Source: JBNRMW01 sp050309795 (GTDB lineage: Bacteria > Bacillota_I > Bacilli_A > Erysipelotrichales > Erysipelotrichaceae). Taken from it: 64,000 nucleotides of DNA. The notes below the pieces were generated by a model, which saw only the letters and a list, made by a program, of their open reading frames with translations, had not been told where the DNA came from and did no database searches. The DNA lies in contig JBNRMW010000016.1 in the NCBI GenBank assembly GCA_050309795.1, positions 1-64,000 on the forward strand, given 5' to 3'. The position numbers were made by a program, and so were the translations under genes. Shown here one piece after another: positions 51,693-61,783 of the stretch (position 1 is the stretch's first letter; every line of letters starts with the position of its first letter).

Positions 51693-54629
51693 ATGTTTCT
51701 AAAACGCATTGAGATGCAAGGGTTCAAAAGCTTTGCGGATCATATTGAAATAAATTTCGAACATAACATCACCGGGGTTGTGGGACCCAATGGTTGCGGA
51801 AAATCCAATATAACCGACGCCATTAAATGGGTCTTAGGCGAACAATCCGCAAAATCTCTACGGGGATCGTCGATGAGTGATGTTATTTTCAATGGTAGTG
51901 AAAACCGCCGCCGGGTCAACCTAGCTTGGGTGACCTTGGTTTTTGATAATACCCAACGCTTTTTAAACTACGATCAAGACGAAGTTGAAGTTACCCGTCG
52001 ACTCCATCGGGAAACTGGTGAAGGGGAATACTTCATTAACAAACAACCCGTGCGCTTACGCGATGTCCAAGACTTAACCTTAGACAGTGGTTTAGGTCGC
52101 GACTCGTTAAGCATCATTTCGCAAGGAACCATCAGCAATTTCGCCGATGCCAAACCCATTGAACGGCGAGCCCTATTTGAGGAACAAGCCGGAGTCGCAA
52201 AATACCGAAAACGCAAACAAGAAGCCTTAGGAAAACTTGCGCGAACCCAAGAAAACATCGAACGGATGTTGGATATTGTGGAAGAACTTGAACGCCAAGT
52301 TAAACCCCTCAAAACCCAAGCCAAAAAAGCAAAAATATATGAAGAAAAAAGACAGCGCCTTCAAGAAATAGAAGTCTCTGTTTTAGTGAACGAAATCAAA
52401 CACAATCTCCAAGAAAAAGAAACGCTGGACCAAGCGCTCTTAGACTTAGAAATACAGATGACCTCCGCCAATGCCAATCTTCATCAAAACGACCTTGAAA
52501 GCAATCAAATTCGTGAACAAATCGAACATGTTGATCGCCTCATACATCAAGATCAAGAAGAATTAATGGAAATGCTGAATAAAATCAGTCATTTAGAAGC
52601 TCAGAAAGTTGAATTAGACCAAAAAAGTAAATACGCGATTGAAGTCGGAGACATCTTATCCAAACAAAAAGAACTCACTAATCTCTATCGCCAAGCCAAA
52701 GAAGAATACGACGACCGCCGCCAGCGCTTAAATGATTCCAAAGCCAACTTAGATTTACTTAATCAAACAGCCTTAAATCTATCGCGGGAAATCGTCTCTA
52801 AAAATCAAGAACAACAACAAAAAAAGGCGACCCTCTATCAATTACAAAGTCGTCGTCAAAATCAACAACAACTCCTCGATCGGCCCTTTGTGGCGAATTT
52901 AGGAATATCCACCATCTTAGATAATCGGCGAACACTAGTTGGCGTCCATGATGTGGTATCAAAAATCTTAGCCGCTGAAGATGGATACGAACTCGCCATT
53001 TCCAGTAGTCTTGGCGGTGTCCAAAACTACATCGTCGTTGATAATCAACAAGTTGGTAAAGAAGCTATCAACTTCTTAAAACGCAACGCCTCCGGCCGCG
53101 CCACCTTTATTCCTTTAGATACCCTCAAGATATATCGTCTCCAACAAAATATTTTAACGGTTGCTCAGCAGCATCCTGGCTTTTTAGGAACAGCAGATCA
53201 ATTTGTTCAATGCGATCCAATCTATGATGATCTGGCCCTGAATTTATTAGGCCAAACGCTGGTCTGTGAAAACATTGATGATGCCCATCAATTAGCGAAG
53301 TTGCTTCACCAACAAGCGCGTATCGTGACCTTAGAGGGTGATCTCTTTCACCGTGGCGGTAATATGACCGGTGGTAAAACCAAAGAAAACACCTCGCTTT
53401 TAAACGCTAAAAAAGAAGTCGCCAAACTCACTCAAGAGATTGAAACCATCGAATTAGAAATTAAAATCATCGAAAAAGAAGGTCAAAAACGCCTACAAGA
53501 AAAAGCCCTAAACGACCAAGAAATTTTACAACTACGCTTGGCCGTGGCTCAATTAGAACCCATTGTCGATGTCAAACATTCAAAAATGGATAAACTTCAA
53601 ACGGAATTAGAACTACTCGATCCACAATTTGATCGCGAAGGACTTGAACAATCCGATTATAGTCAATCCATTGTCCGGGATTTAAACAACAGCTATGCTC
53701 AAAAAGACAACCTCGTCAATCGCTTAGCCATCAATCGTGAAAATCGAACCTTACAGGTCAACCAACAACAACGCATCCACCAACAAATGACCCAATTACG
53801 CCAAGCCATTTCGAAACTGAAGGAAGAAAAACATCAAATCGAAATCGATAAAACCAAGCGTGAAGGTCGTATTGAAGGGGCCTTAAACCGACTTTCAAGT
53901 GAATATCAAATGACGTATGAATTTGCTCAGGAAAAAGCAATCGACGACCTCGCCAGTGATGCCAGTTATGAAGTGGTTTCCCTAAGACAAGAAATTGCCA
54001 AACTAGGGGCGATCAATATGGACGCCCCTGCTCAATATGAAGAAGTGAACCAACGCTATGAATTCTTACAAACGCAATTAGAAGATTTAAGCGTCAGTCG
54101 CCAAAAACTCTTGGAATTCATTGATGAAATGGATGATATCATGACCGTTCAATTCAAAGACATGTTTGATCGAATTAACAAAGAATTCGATGGGGTCTTT
54201 AAAGAACTATTCAATGGTGGAACGGGTCGTTTAGTCTTGGAAGACCCTGAAGATATCTTAAATACGGGCATTGATATTGACGTCCAACCGCCTGGTAAAA
54301 GCGTTCAAAACATCCGTTTATTCTCTGGTGGTGAAAAGAGTTTAATCGCTATTAGCGTTCTTTTCTCCATGATGAAAGCCCGCAAGATGCCCCTGGCTAT
54401 TTTTGATGAAGTGGAAGCAGCGCTTGACCAAGCGAATGTGGAACGCTTTGCTAAATACTTATCCAACTTCAGTGATGAAACCCAATTCATTGTAGTGACC
54501 CATCGCCCCGGAACCATGGCCCAGGCCGATGTTCTCTACGGAGTGACAATGGCTCAAAAAGGGGTATCCAGTTTACTAAAAGTTAAATTATCTCAAGCCA
54601 TTGGTTATAGTGATGAGAAAGGAGCTTAA
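51693..54629 (+). CDS. smc: chromosome segregation protein SMC (short form)
   Basis: An ATPase that compacts and segregates chromosomes with ScpA and ScpB. The 978-aa protein has Walker A GPNGCGKSN (about 33-41), a hinge at about 395-510, LFSGGEKSLIAIS (signature) and Walker B AIFDEVEAALD near the end. Two coiled coils, of about 230 residues each, are clearly shorter than in B. subtilis SMC (about 1186 aa), as in Mollicutes. A TTG at 51681 is part of the TTGAGGAAG ribosome region; ATG 51693 is chosen. ftsY follows at once. Confidence 0.95.
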   Translation: MFLKRIEMQGFKSFADHIEINFEHNITGVVGPNGCGKSNITDAIKWVLGEQSAKSLRGSSMSDVIFNGSENRRRVNLAWVTLVFDNTQRFLNYDQDEVEVTRRLHRETGEGEYFINKQPVRLRDVQDLTLDSGLGRDSLSIISQGTISNFADAKPIERRALFEEQAGVAKYRKRKQEALGKLARTQENIERMLDIVEELERQVKPLKTQAKKAKIYEEKRQRLQEIEVSVLVNEIKHNLQEKETLDQALLDLEIQMTSANANLHQNDLESNQIREQIEHVDRLIHQDQEELMEMLNKISHLEAQKVELDQKSKYAIEVGDILSKQKELTNLYRQAKEEYDDRRQRLNDSKANLDLLNQTALNLSREIVSKNQEQQQKKATLYQLQSRRQNQQQLLDRPFVANLGISTILDNRRTLVGVHDVVSKILAAEDGYELAISSSLGGVQNYIVVDNQQVGKEAINFLKRNASGRATFIPLDTLKIYRLQQNILTVAQQHPGFLGTADQFVQCDPIYDDLALNLLGQTLVCENIDDAHQLAKLLHQQARIVTLEGDLFHRGGNMTGGKTKENTSLLNAKKEVAKLTQEIETIELEIKIIEKEGQKRLQEKALNDQEILQLRLAVAQLEPIVDVKHSKMDKLQTELELLDPQFDREGLEQSDYSQSIVRDLNNSYAQKDNLVNRLAINRENRTLQVNQQQRIHQQMTQLRQAISKLKEEKHQIEIDKTKREGRIEGALNRLSSEYQMTYEFAQEKAIDDLASDASYEVVSLRQEIAKLGAINMDAPAQYEEVNQRYEFLQTQLEDLSVSRQKLLEFIDEMDDIMTVQFKDMFDRINKEFDGVFKELFNGGTGRLVLEDPEDILNTGIDIDVQPPGKSVQNIRLFSGGEKSLIAISVLFSMMKARKMPLAIFDEVEAALDQANVERFAKYLSNFSDETQFIVVTHRPGTMAQADVLYGVTMAQKGVSSLLKVKLSQAIGYSDEKGA

Positions 54630-55613
54630 ATGTCATTTTTTAAAAATTTAGTCGCAAAATTCGGAAAACGCACCGATCAACAAGCGTATTCGGAGGGTCT
54701 CAATCGAGAAAACTCCACTTTCATTAATAAACTCTTAATGATGTTTGAAGAAGAAAGTGAAATAGATGCGGATTGGATCGAACGGATGATGATCTTACTC
54801 ATTCAATCCGATGTCTCCGTGGCGACTGCCCGTAAACTCATGAAAAACTTTGATAAACTCTTGACCGAGAACCAAATCAAAGAAAAACTCTACGCAAAAG
54901 ATGTCTTCTTACAAGTCTTAAATGATTTCTATGGTCCAGACATCGGTGAAATGGAAATCGTGGAAGGGCGGCCTAATATTATTTTGATGGTCGGGGTTAA
55001 TGGATCGGGAAAAACCACTTCCTGTGCCAAATTAGCCTACCATTATGGACTTCAAGGCTATTCGGTTGGATTAGTGGCTGCCGATACGTTTCGGGCCGCA
55101 GCTGCCCAGCAATTAGCGCTCTGGGGGAGTCAATTAGACGTCCCGGTTTATCAAGGAAAACTCAATGCCGATCCGAGCTCGGTGATTGTTGATGCGATTT
55201 ATCAAGCCAAAGAAGAAAAAATCGACATCTTAATTGTCGATACGGCGGGTCGTCTTCAAACCAAAGTGAATTTAATGAATGAATTATCCAAGATGCATCG
55301 GGTCATTGAAAAACACTTGCCTGGAGCTCCGGATGCGGTGTATTTAGTTTTAGATGCGACCCTTGGTCAGAATTCTTTAAAACAAGCCCAACATTTTCAA
55401 AAATCAACGAATTTAGATGGGATTATTTTAACCAAAATGGATGGGACCGCCAAAGGCGGTATCGTCTTTTCCGTGATTGATGAGATGAAGCTCAAAGTGG
55501 CATTCATTGGTCTCGGTGAGAAAATGGATGATTTACGCGTCTTCCATCGCGATATCTACTTTAATACTTTATTGAGTGAAACCAAAGATGTTAGCCAAGA
55601 CGCAACAATTTAA
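54630..55613 (+). CDS. ftsY: signal recognition particle receptor FtsY
   Basis: The SRP receptor GTPase at the membrane. The 327-aa protein has an NG domain with GVNGSGKTTSCAKLA, DTFRAAAAQQL, DTAGRLQTKVNL and TKMDGTAKGG; the acidic A domain is reduced to a few residues. It is directly downstream of smc, starting right after its stop, as in many Bacillota, and overlaps ylxM. Confidence 0.96.
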   Translation: MSFFKNLVAKFGKRTDQQAYSEGLNRENSTFINKLLMMFEEESEIDADWIERMMILLIQSDVSVATARKLMKNFDKLLTENQIKEKLYAKDVFLQVLNDFYGPDIGEMEIVEGRPNIILMVGVNGSGKTTSCAKLAYHYGLQGYSVGLVAADTFRAAAAQQLALWGSQLDVPVYQGKLNADPSSVIVDAIYQAKEEKIDILIVDTAGRLQTKVNLMNELSKMHRVIEKHLPGAPDAVYLVLDATLGQNSLKQAQHFQKSTNLDGIILTKMDGTAKGGIVFSVIDEMKLKVAFIGLGEKMDDLRVFHRDIYFNTLLSETKDVSQDATI

Positions 55614-55902
55614 CGAACTTTTAGACCTCTATGGTGAGCTCTTAACGGCCCGACAAACGGAAGTCATGGAACTTTACTATCACGAAGATTTATCTTACCA
55701 AGAAATTGCGGACGAACTTTCCATCAGCAAAGCAGCGGTTTATGATATCATAAAAAGGGTATCAAAAACCTTATTAGCCACGGAAGAAAAAGTGGGATTT
55801 CACCGCTATCAACAACAGGTCCAAAAACTAATATCAGCCATTGAAGATGGCGAGGATATAAAAATAAAGAATGCTATAAAACAAATACAAAAGGAGATAT
55901 AG
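55588..55902 (+). CDS. ylxM: YlxM (UPF0122) helix-turn-helix protein
   Basis: A 104-aa all-helical protein with sigma-region-4-like HTH (TARQTEVMELYYHEDLSYQEIADELSISKAAVYDIIKR in broken form). YlxM is encoded beside ftsY or ffh and stimulates SRP GTPase activity in Streptococcus. ATG 55576 is possible but 55588 (MLAKTQQF) fits the family better. It overlaps ftsY by 26 nt; ffh itself is at 23.6 kb in this organism, so the usual ftsY-ylxM-ffh trio is split. Confidence 0.9.
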   Translation: MLAKTQQFNELLDLYGELLTARQTEVMELYYHEDLSYQEIADELSISKAAVYDIIKRVSKTLLATEEKVGFHRYQQQVQKLISAIEDGEDIKIKNAIKQIQKEI

Positions 55903-55903
55903 A

Positions 55904-57100
55904 ATGTCAAAAGTATTAGCAGTCAACGCGGGGAGTTCATCCCTTAAATTTACGCTCTATGAAATGCCCCAGGAAGTAACATTAACGACCGGTATCGTTG
56001 AGCGGATCGGATTTGAGGATGCCATTTTTACGATTCGAGTCAATGGCGAAAAGGTTACAAAGGTTCTACCCATCGCTGATCATGCGGTCGCCGTAAACTT
56101 ATTAATAGAAGGAATCTTAGAACATAAAATCATTGAAAAATTAGATGAAATCGTTGCCTTAGGTCACCGGGTCCTTCATGGGGGAGAAGCCTTTAAAAAA
56201 TCCACACCATTTACCGAAGAGGTTTACGAACTTCTACAAAAAGAATTGGTCGCGCTTGGTCCGTTACACATGCCACCAAATTTACTAGGTTATCGCTCGT
56301 TTAAGGACGCTTTACCAAACGCTGCCCATACCGCAATTTTCGATACTGCTTTCCATCAAACCATAGAAGAAGAGTATTTTATCTATCCATTACCTTATGA
56401 ATTTTATACCGACCATAAAGTTCGTCGCTATGGCTTTCACGGAACCTCGCATCTGTTTGTTTCCCGTCGCCTAGCTCAGCTAATGAACAAGGACAAAGAA
56501 GATGTAAACATTATCACTTTACACTTGGGATCGGGCGCCAGTATTGCGGCAGTTGAAAAGGGGAAAGTTGTGAATACGTCCATGGGCTTTACCCCACTGG
56601 CAGGCATAATGATGGGTACCCGTACCGGGGATTTTGATCCGTCAATTATTCCATATATGATGAAACGCTTAGATATTTCGGTCGATGAGTTCATCGATGT
56701 TATTTGTAATAAAAAATCTGGTTTTCTGGGGGTTTCCGGAATTTCTAGCGATGCCCGCGACATTCAAGATGGCGTGGATCGTGGCGATCACCGTGCCATT
56801 TTAGCCCAAAAACTGTTTGCGAATCGAGTTGCTGCTTATGTTGGAGAATACTTTGTCCAAATGGGCCGTGTTGATGGCATCGTCTTTACCGGTGGAATTG
56901 GTGAAAACGACGTGGTCATGCGCGAACTCATCCTTGAACGCATCAAAGAAGCATTACAAATTACTTATGATGCCAGTTTAAATGCTTCCGTGCGTGCCAA
57001 GGAAGTCAAACTATCTCTCGAAGATTCGAATGTGGAAGTATGGCTTGTTCCAACCGACGAAGAAATCGTTTTAGCACGGGATGCCTATGCAAATCTCTAA
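55904..57100 (+). CDS. ackA: acetate kinase
   Basis: Makes ATP from acetyl phosphate. The 398-aa ASKHA-fold enzyme has VLAVNAGSSSLKF, GHRVLHGGE, the IFDTAFHQT active-site loop, YGFHGTSH, GTRTGDFDPS and FTGGIGEND. It follows ylxM by 1 nt with an AAGGAG site. A pta gene is not in the window. Its presence points to acetate-forming fermentation. Confidence 0.97.
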   Translation: MSKVLAVNAGSSSLKFTLYEMPQEVTLTTGIVERIGFEDAIFTIRVNGEKVTKVLPIADHAVAVNLLIEGILEHKIIEKLDEIVALGHRVLHGGEAFKKSTPFTEEVYELLQKELVALGPLHMPPNLLGYRSFKDALPNAAHTAIFDTAFHQTIEEEYFIYPLPYEFYTDHKVRRYGFHGTSHLFVSRRLAQLMNKDKEDVNIITLHLGSGASIAAVEKGKVVNTSMGFTPLAGIMMGTRTGDFDPSIIPYMMKRLDISVDEFIDVICNKKSGFLGVSGISSDARDIQDGVDRGDHRAILAQKLFANRVAAYVGEYFVQMGRVDGIVFTGGIGENDVVMRELILERIKEALQITYDASLNASVRAKEVKLSLEDSNVEVWLVPTDEEIVLARDAYANL

Positions 57101-58037
57101 GTCTAGCTGGTTTAAAAATTTAAAAAAACATATTGAAGAAAACGATAAAATAACCGTCTTCAGACACCATAATCCCGATGGGGATGCTTATGGTAGTCAA
57201 TGGGCTTTAGTGAGCTGGATTCGTCATAAATACCCAGATAAAGAAGTCTATGCTATGGGTCTTCAAAACGGATCGCTCCGCCACCTTTTTCCACCACTAC
57301 AAGACGTGAGTGATGATCAGGTGTTGGATAGCTTGGGTATCATTTTAGATACCGCCAATGCCCCGCGTATTGATGATCGTCGTTATTTGGATTGTCGTTA
57401 TACCCTAAAAATAGACCATCATCCCCATGATGATGACTATGCAGACGAATCCTATATTGATGAGTTTGCTCCGTCAACCTCACAAATCGTCGCCCAATGG
57501 ATGTACTGGATGGATCCACAGCCCTTACCGATGTTTATTGCCCAATTTCTATATATCGGAATGGTGATGGATACTTTGCATTTTACGATATCTTCAGTCG
57601 ATGCCCAAACCTTGAAGGTGGCCGGTTATTTACTGGAATCGGGTTTTGATGTGGCTAGTCTTGATGATAAAATGATGTTAATGAGCAAAAATATTTTTGA
57701 CTATATTACGTATTTACGCAGCCATTGCAGTGTCGATCGAATCGGCTTAGTCTACTGTTATGTGCCCTTGGATGTTCAAGAACAGTTCCATCTCACCACC
57801 CAACAAGCCAAGGAGGAAGTGAATGCCTTTAAACGCTTAGATGTCGCCAAGGTATGGGCGCTCTTGGTGGAAGAAGACGGTCTTTACAATGTCTCCATTC
57901 GCTCCCGCAATCACCAAGTCAATCAGGTGGCGGAAAAATATGGTGGGGGAGGGCATCGTTTTGCTTGTGCCGCCCATCGCTTGTCGTTTGAACAAACCAC
58001 CCAATTGTTGGATGATTTAAAAAATGTATTAATCTAA
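57087..58037 (+). CDS. nrnA: DHH/DHHA1 phosphoesterase, NrnA-like oligoribonuclease
   Basis: Degrades nanoRNAs and pAp, or possibly c-di-AMP products. The 316-aa protein has the DHH motifs HHNPDGDAYGSQ, ILDTAN and KIDHHPHDD, and the DHHA1 substrate motif GGGGHRFACA at the C-terminus. The two ATG codons at 57081 and 57087 are both near the end of ackA, which it overlaps; the second is taken with low certainty. It ends in the terminator before dnaE. Confidence 0.9.
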   Translation: MQISKSSWFKNLKKHIEENDKITVFRHHNPDGDAYGSQWALVSWIRHKYPDKEVYAMGLQNGSLRHLFPPLQDVSDDQVLDSLGIILDTANAPRIDDRRYLDCRYTLKIDHHPHDDDYADESYIDEFAPSTSQIVAQWMYWMDPQPLPMFIAQFLYIGMVMDTLHFTISSVDAQTLKVAGYLLESGFDVASLDDKMMLMSKNIFDYITYLRSHCSVDRIGLVYCYVPLDVQEQFHLTTQQAKEEVNAFKRLDVAKVWALLVEEDGLYNVSIRSRNHQVNQVAEKYGGGGHRFACAAHRLSFEQTTQLLDDLKNVLI

Positions 58038-58057
58038 GACTGCTTTATGCAGTCTTT
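58036..58057 (+). terminator. rho-independent terminator between nrnA and dnaE
   Basis: AAGACTGC (58036-58043) pairs with GCAGTCTT (58049-58056) around TTTAT. The T-run is short and broken, so read-through into dnaE is likely; it excludes an upstream ATG at 58047 as the dnaE start. Confidence 0.7.
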
Positions 58058-58073
58058 CTTGAAAGGAGTTTCT

Positions 58074-61000
58074 GTGGCAACCCATTTAGCAGTCAAATCG
58101 TGTTACTCGCTCCTTTCTTCAAGCTTGCAACCAGACGTGTTGGTCAAAGCCGCGAAAGAAAGAGGCTACACTAGCATCGCGTTAACCGATAGCGATGGTC
58201 TTTATGCTGCCAAAGCCTTTGAACAAGCGTGTCGACAAGAAGGATTAAAACCGCTTTACGGACTAACGGTGGAAGTGTTGGTCGACCAAGACATCGAGAC
58301 CTTTGTTGTTTTAGCCAAAAATATTAAAGGATACCAACAATTAATTTTACTAGCCAGTCAACCACAACCTGTAAACTTTGAAGCTTTTCACCCTTTAACG
58401 AGTGAATGTGTCGTCATTATGCAAACAGAAAACGGTCTTGCGGAACGGGATTTACTTAGCGAACAATACGTGAACATCTTGTCGCGATTCCGTGAGTATC
58501 GTCAATATTTCCGTGAGCTATATATTGCAATCTCAATGATGGGTTCTCCTTTATTTCATGAAAAGAACATGAAATTCTTTACCTATGGTCAACAAAATGA
58601 TTTACCTATTGTCGCCCTACCCAAAGTAAATTACTTAAATAAAGACGATCAAGAATTGGTTCATGTGTTATCGGCGATTGATAAACAAACGACGATCACC
58701 GATTTTACTTTAATTTACATGCCTTATCGGGATTTAATTGATGTCGAAACCTTTAAGCGGTTGTATCCAGCAGCAACGGTTGCTTTAAGCGATGAAATTG
58801 CTCAAAAATGTACGGTTGATTTAAGTAAGCTTGTAGCTCAGTTTCCAAAGTATCATAAACTCAATGGAGTAGACAGTGCCCGCTATCTACGTCAATTATG
58901 CCAAATGGGCTTACAAAAACGTTTTAAAGACCAACCGGTACCGGCTCATTATCAACAACGTTTGGACAAGGAATTGGCGATTATTCACAAAGCAGGATTT
59001 GATGATTATTTTCTCGTCGTCTATGATTTCATTTTATATGCACATCGTCAACAAATGATTGTTGGTCCAGGTAGGGGATCGGCAGCCGCCAGTTTAGCAG
59101 CTTATTGTTTGGGCATCACCCAAATTGATCCCTTGGAGTTTGATTTGATTTTTGAACGATTTTTGAATCCGGAACGGCAAACGATGCCCGATATCGACAG
59201 CGATTTTCCGGACGATCGGCGAGACGACATTATTCGTTATTTAGCGGAAATGTATGGGAAAGAACAAGTCGCTCATATCGTGACTTTTTCAACGCTGGCG
59301 CCACGTCAAGCCTTGCGTGATGTGGCCAAAGTGTATAATTTAAATCCAGTCGCGACCGAGCGGTTGTTAAAGGCCTTTGCTCAATCACAACAACGCGATT
59401 TAAAGCGTGCCCTTAAGGTATCGAGAGCACTTCCTATTTTATTAAATGAAGATTCTAAAATGAAACAAGTGTATGAAATGGCCATTAAAATCGAGGGCTT
59501 ACCACGTCAAAAAAGCATCCATGCGGCAGGGGTTGTGCTTTCCGCTCAACCATTGACGGAAGTGGTACCCACCGTGGATATGGGCCATGATTTGGTGACG
59601 GTTCAATATTCGATGGATTATTTAGAAGCGATGGGCTTAGTGAAAATGGACATCTTAGGTTTGCGTAATTTAAGCATTATTGAACGTATTGTCCAACAGC
59701 TCCAGCGAAGCGATCCTGAGTTCAATTTGCTAGAAATTTCTAAAAATGATCAACGGACCTATCAACTCCTGCGTGCGGGCAATACCCAAGGAATCTTCCA
59801 ATTAGAATCGGAAGGAATGACCCAGTTGCTCAAAGATATTGCTCCTGAAACTTTTATGGATATTTCCGATACCATCGCGCTGTATCGACCCGGACCCATG
59901 CAGTTTCGTCAAACCTATTTGGAAAATCGGCGAAACCCACAGCAGAAGGTAAATATTCACTCCGCACTAGAAGAGATAACCGCTAAAACACATGGGATTT
60001 TAATTTATCAAGAACAAATTATGCAGGTTGCGACCAATCTTGCTGGTTTTAGCTTGGCCCAAGCAGACACCTTGCGAAAGGTCATGTCTAAAAAAGACGA
60101 TGCACAGATGCAAGAACTGCAGGGAAAATTCATTAATGGCATGGTTCAAAAAGGCTATAGCCAGCAACAAGCACAGCATATCTTTGAAATCGTTGCCCGC
60201 TTTGCGGCTTATGGGTTTAATAAAGCGCATTCGGTGGCTTATAGTTTGATTGCCTACCAGATGGCCTATTTAAAAGCCAACCATCCTTTATTGTTTTATC
60301 AATCGTTGCTATCTTCAGCTATTTTTTCGGAAGCAAAATTGAAAACGTATCTGGATGAAATTACGCGTCAAAACATTGCGGTATTACCACCGAGTATTAA
60401 TCGGTCGACGCATTATTTTGAGATTGAAAATCATGGATTAAGAATGCCGTTAAATTTGGTCAAAGGGATCGGCAATGTCAAAACCAAAACAATTTTGGAA
60501 AATCGAGAACAGCACGGACCGTATATCGATTTTATTGACTTTATTTCGCAGTCTGTTTTAATGAAGTTAAACAGCACTCAAATCGAGAATCTGATTTATG
60601 CTGGCGCTTTGGATGAATTTAAACTTAATCGGATGTCGATGGTCGCATCCTTAAAAGATGTGATGGATTACGCCGATTTAATCAAGGTAGAAACTCAAAA
60701 TCAAGTGCATTTAGATTTTAGTTTACTCTCACCGCCTAAGTTGACGATGGTTCGTGAAAACAAACCCCTTTTATCCCGTAAAGAGAAAGAGGTGTTTGGT
60801 TTCTATTTAACGTATCATCCGCTAAAACAAGCGCGTCAAGATTTAAAGCAAACCCATCCCTTGATTCGTCAAATTAAATCGAAAGAACGGACGACCTTAT
60901 TGGTTTTCTTAGTTTCCTTTCGCAAGATTCGCACGAAAAAAGGGGAAGATATGGCCTTTCTAACCGTCGAGGACGAATACGATACGCTGAATTGTGTGCT

Positions 61001-61127
61001 CTTTCCTCGGGACTTTAGAATCTATGAAAATTTACTCGAACCGTATCAGGTGATCTTGATAACTGGAAGGACCCAAGAAAAGGGGGACTTTATTATTAAT
61101 CAAATTGAAAAGGTGGCGATGTCATGA
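58074..61127 (+). CDS. dnaE: DNA polymerase III alpha subunit DnaE
   Basis: Replicative or primer-extending polymerase, 1017 aa from GTG 58074, which follows AAAGGAG by 5 nt. The PHP domain is degenerate: THLAVKSCYSLL has one of the metal histidines replaced, and ALTDSDGLY lacks another. The palm has PGRGSAAASLAAYCLGI and the catalytic MPDIDSDFPDDRR. A finger and beta-clamp region follows, then an OB fold (about residues 935-1010). There is no DnaE-type C-terminal tau domain, so it resembles the DnaE partner of PolC in Gram-positives. PolC is not in this window. It overlaps the response regulator gene by 4 nt. Confidence 0.93.
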   Translation: MATHLAVKSCYSLLSSSLQPDVLVKAAKERGYTSIALTDSDGLYAAKAFEQACRQEGLKPLYGLTVEVLVDQDIETFVVLAKNIKGYQQLILLASQPQPVNFEAFHPLTSECVVIMQTENGLAERDLLSEQYVNILSRFREYRQYFRELYIAISMMGSPLFHEKNMKFFTYGQQNDLPIVALPKVNYLNKDDQELVHVLSAIDKQTTITDFTLIYMPYRDLIDVETFKRLYPAATVALSDEIAQKCTVDLSKLVAQFPKYHKLNGVDSARYLRQLCQMGLQKRFKDQPVPAHYQQRLDKELAIIHKAGFDDYFLVVYDFILYAHRQQMIVGPGRGSAAASLAAYCLGITQIDPLEFDLIFERFLNPERQTMPDIDSDFPDDRRDDIIRYLAEMYGKEQVAHIVTFSTLAPRQALRDVAKVYNLNPVATERLLKAFAQSQQRDLKRALKVSRALPILLNEDSKMKQVYEMAIKIEGLPRQKSIHAAGVVLSAQPLTEVVPTVDMGHDLVTVQYSMDYLEAMGLVKMDILGLRNLSIIERIVQQLQRSDPEFNLLEISKNDQRTYQLLRAGNTQGIFQLESEGMTQLLKDIAPETFMDISDTIALYRPGPMQFRQTYLENRRNPQQKVNIHSALEEITAKTHGILIYQEQIMQVATNLAGFSLAQADTLRKVMSKKDDAQMQELQGKFINGMVQKGYSQQQAQHIFEIVARFAAYGFNKAHSVAYSLIAYQMAYLKANHPLLFYQSLLSSAIFSEAKLKTYLDEITRQNIAVLPPSINRSTHYFEIENHGLRMPLNLVKGIGNVKTKTILENREQHGPYIDFIDFISQSVLMKLNSTQIENLIYAGALDEFKLNRMSMVASLKDVMDYADLIKVETQNQVHLDFSLLSPPKLTMVRENKPLLSRKEKEVFGFYLTYHPLKQARQDLKQTHPLIRQIKSKERTTLLVFLVSFRKIRTKKGEDMAFLTVEDEYDTLNCVLFPRDFRIYENLLEPYQVILITGRTQEKGDFIINQIEKVAMS

Positions 61128-61783
61128 AAATTTTAATCGTTGACGACGAAGTCTTAATCCATGAACTCATTAGTGAATATGTCAAACCACAGGGTTATGA
61201 AATTTTGAGTGCAACCGATGGTAAAAAAGGCTTAGAAATCTTTCAAGAGGTGGATGTTGATATTGTTTTAATGGACGTAATGATGCCTCAATTGGATGGC
61301 TTTAACACGACCCGACAAATGAAACGACTCAAAGACACCCCAATTATTATGCTTTCTGCTCGTACATCGGAAGAAGATAAAGTGTATGGCTTTGAGATGG
61401 GCGTGGACGACTACGTAACCAAACCTTTTTCGCTTAAAGAGTTAATGGCTCGGATTAACCGCCTAACCAAGAAAAATGGGCTTAGTGAACCCGCACGCTA
61501 TGTTTTTGATGGCGTGATTTTGGATTTAAACGGCCGTTTTCTCTTAGTAGATGGCGTTCAACGAAATCTATCGGCTAAGGAATTTGATTTATTAGCTTTT
61601 TTAATGAAACATGAAAACCGTATTTACAGTCGACAAGCGCTGATTGATCAGATTTGGCCAAATGATTTTATCGGCGATGAACGCACCGTAGATACGCATA
61701 TCAAGATGTTGAGATCGTATTTAGGACCTTATCGGTATATGATTCGCACCATCCGTTCGGTGGGGTATAAGTTTGAAGCCTAA
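61124..61783 (+). CDS. OmpR-type response regulator
   Basis: The 219-aa regulator has a receiver domain (1-120) with acidic pocket DDE at residues 6-8, phospho-acceptor Asp in VLMDVMMPQ (about 51) and Lys in VTKPFSLKE, and a winged-helix DNA-binding domain (about 130-219) ending IRTIRSVGYKFEA. It overlaps dnaE by 4 nt and the kinase by 11 nt. The regulon is unknown; no repeated site near its start was found. Confidence 0.93.
   Translation: MKILIVDDEVLIHELISEYVKPQGYEILSATDGKKGLEIFQEVDVDIVLMDVMMPQLDGFNTTRQMKRLKDTPIIMLSARTSEEDKVYGFEMGVDDYVTKPFSLKELMARINRLTKKNGLSEPARYVFDGVILDLNGRFLLVDGVQRNLSAKEFDLLAFLMKHENRIYSRQALIDQIWPNDFIGDERTVDTHIKMLRSYLGPYRYMIRTIRSVGYKFEA

Noticed and set aside
58047..58073. 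ATG 58047 as the dnaE start
   Set aside because: It is inside the terminator hairpin; GTG 58074 has a good AAAGGAG at 5 nt.
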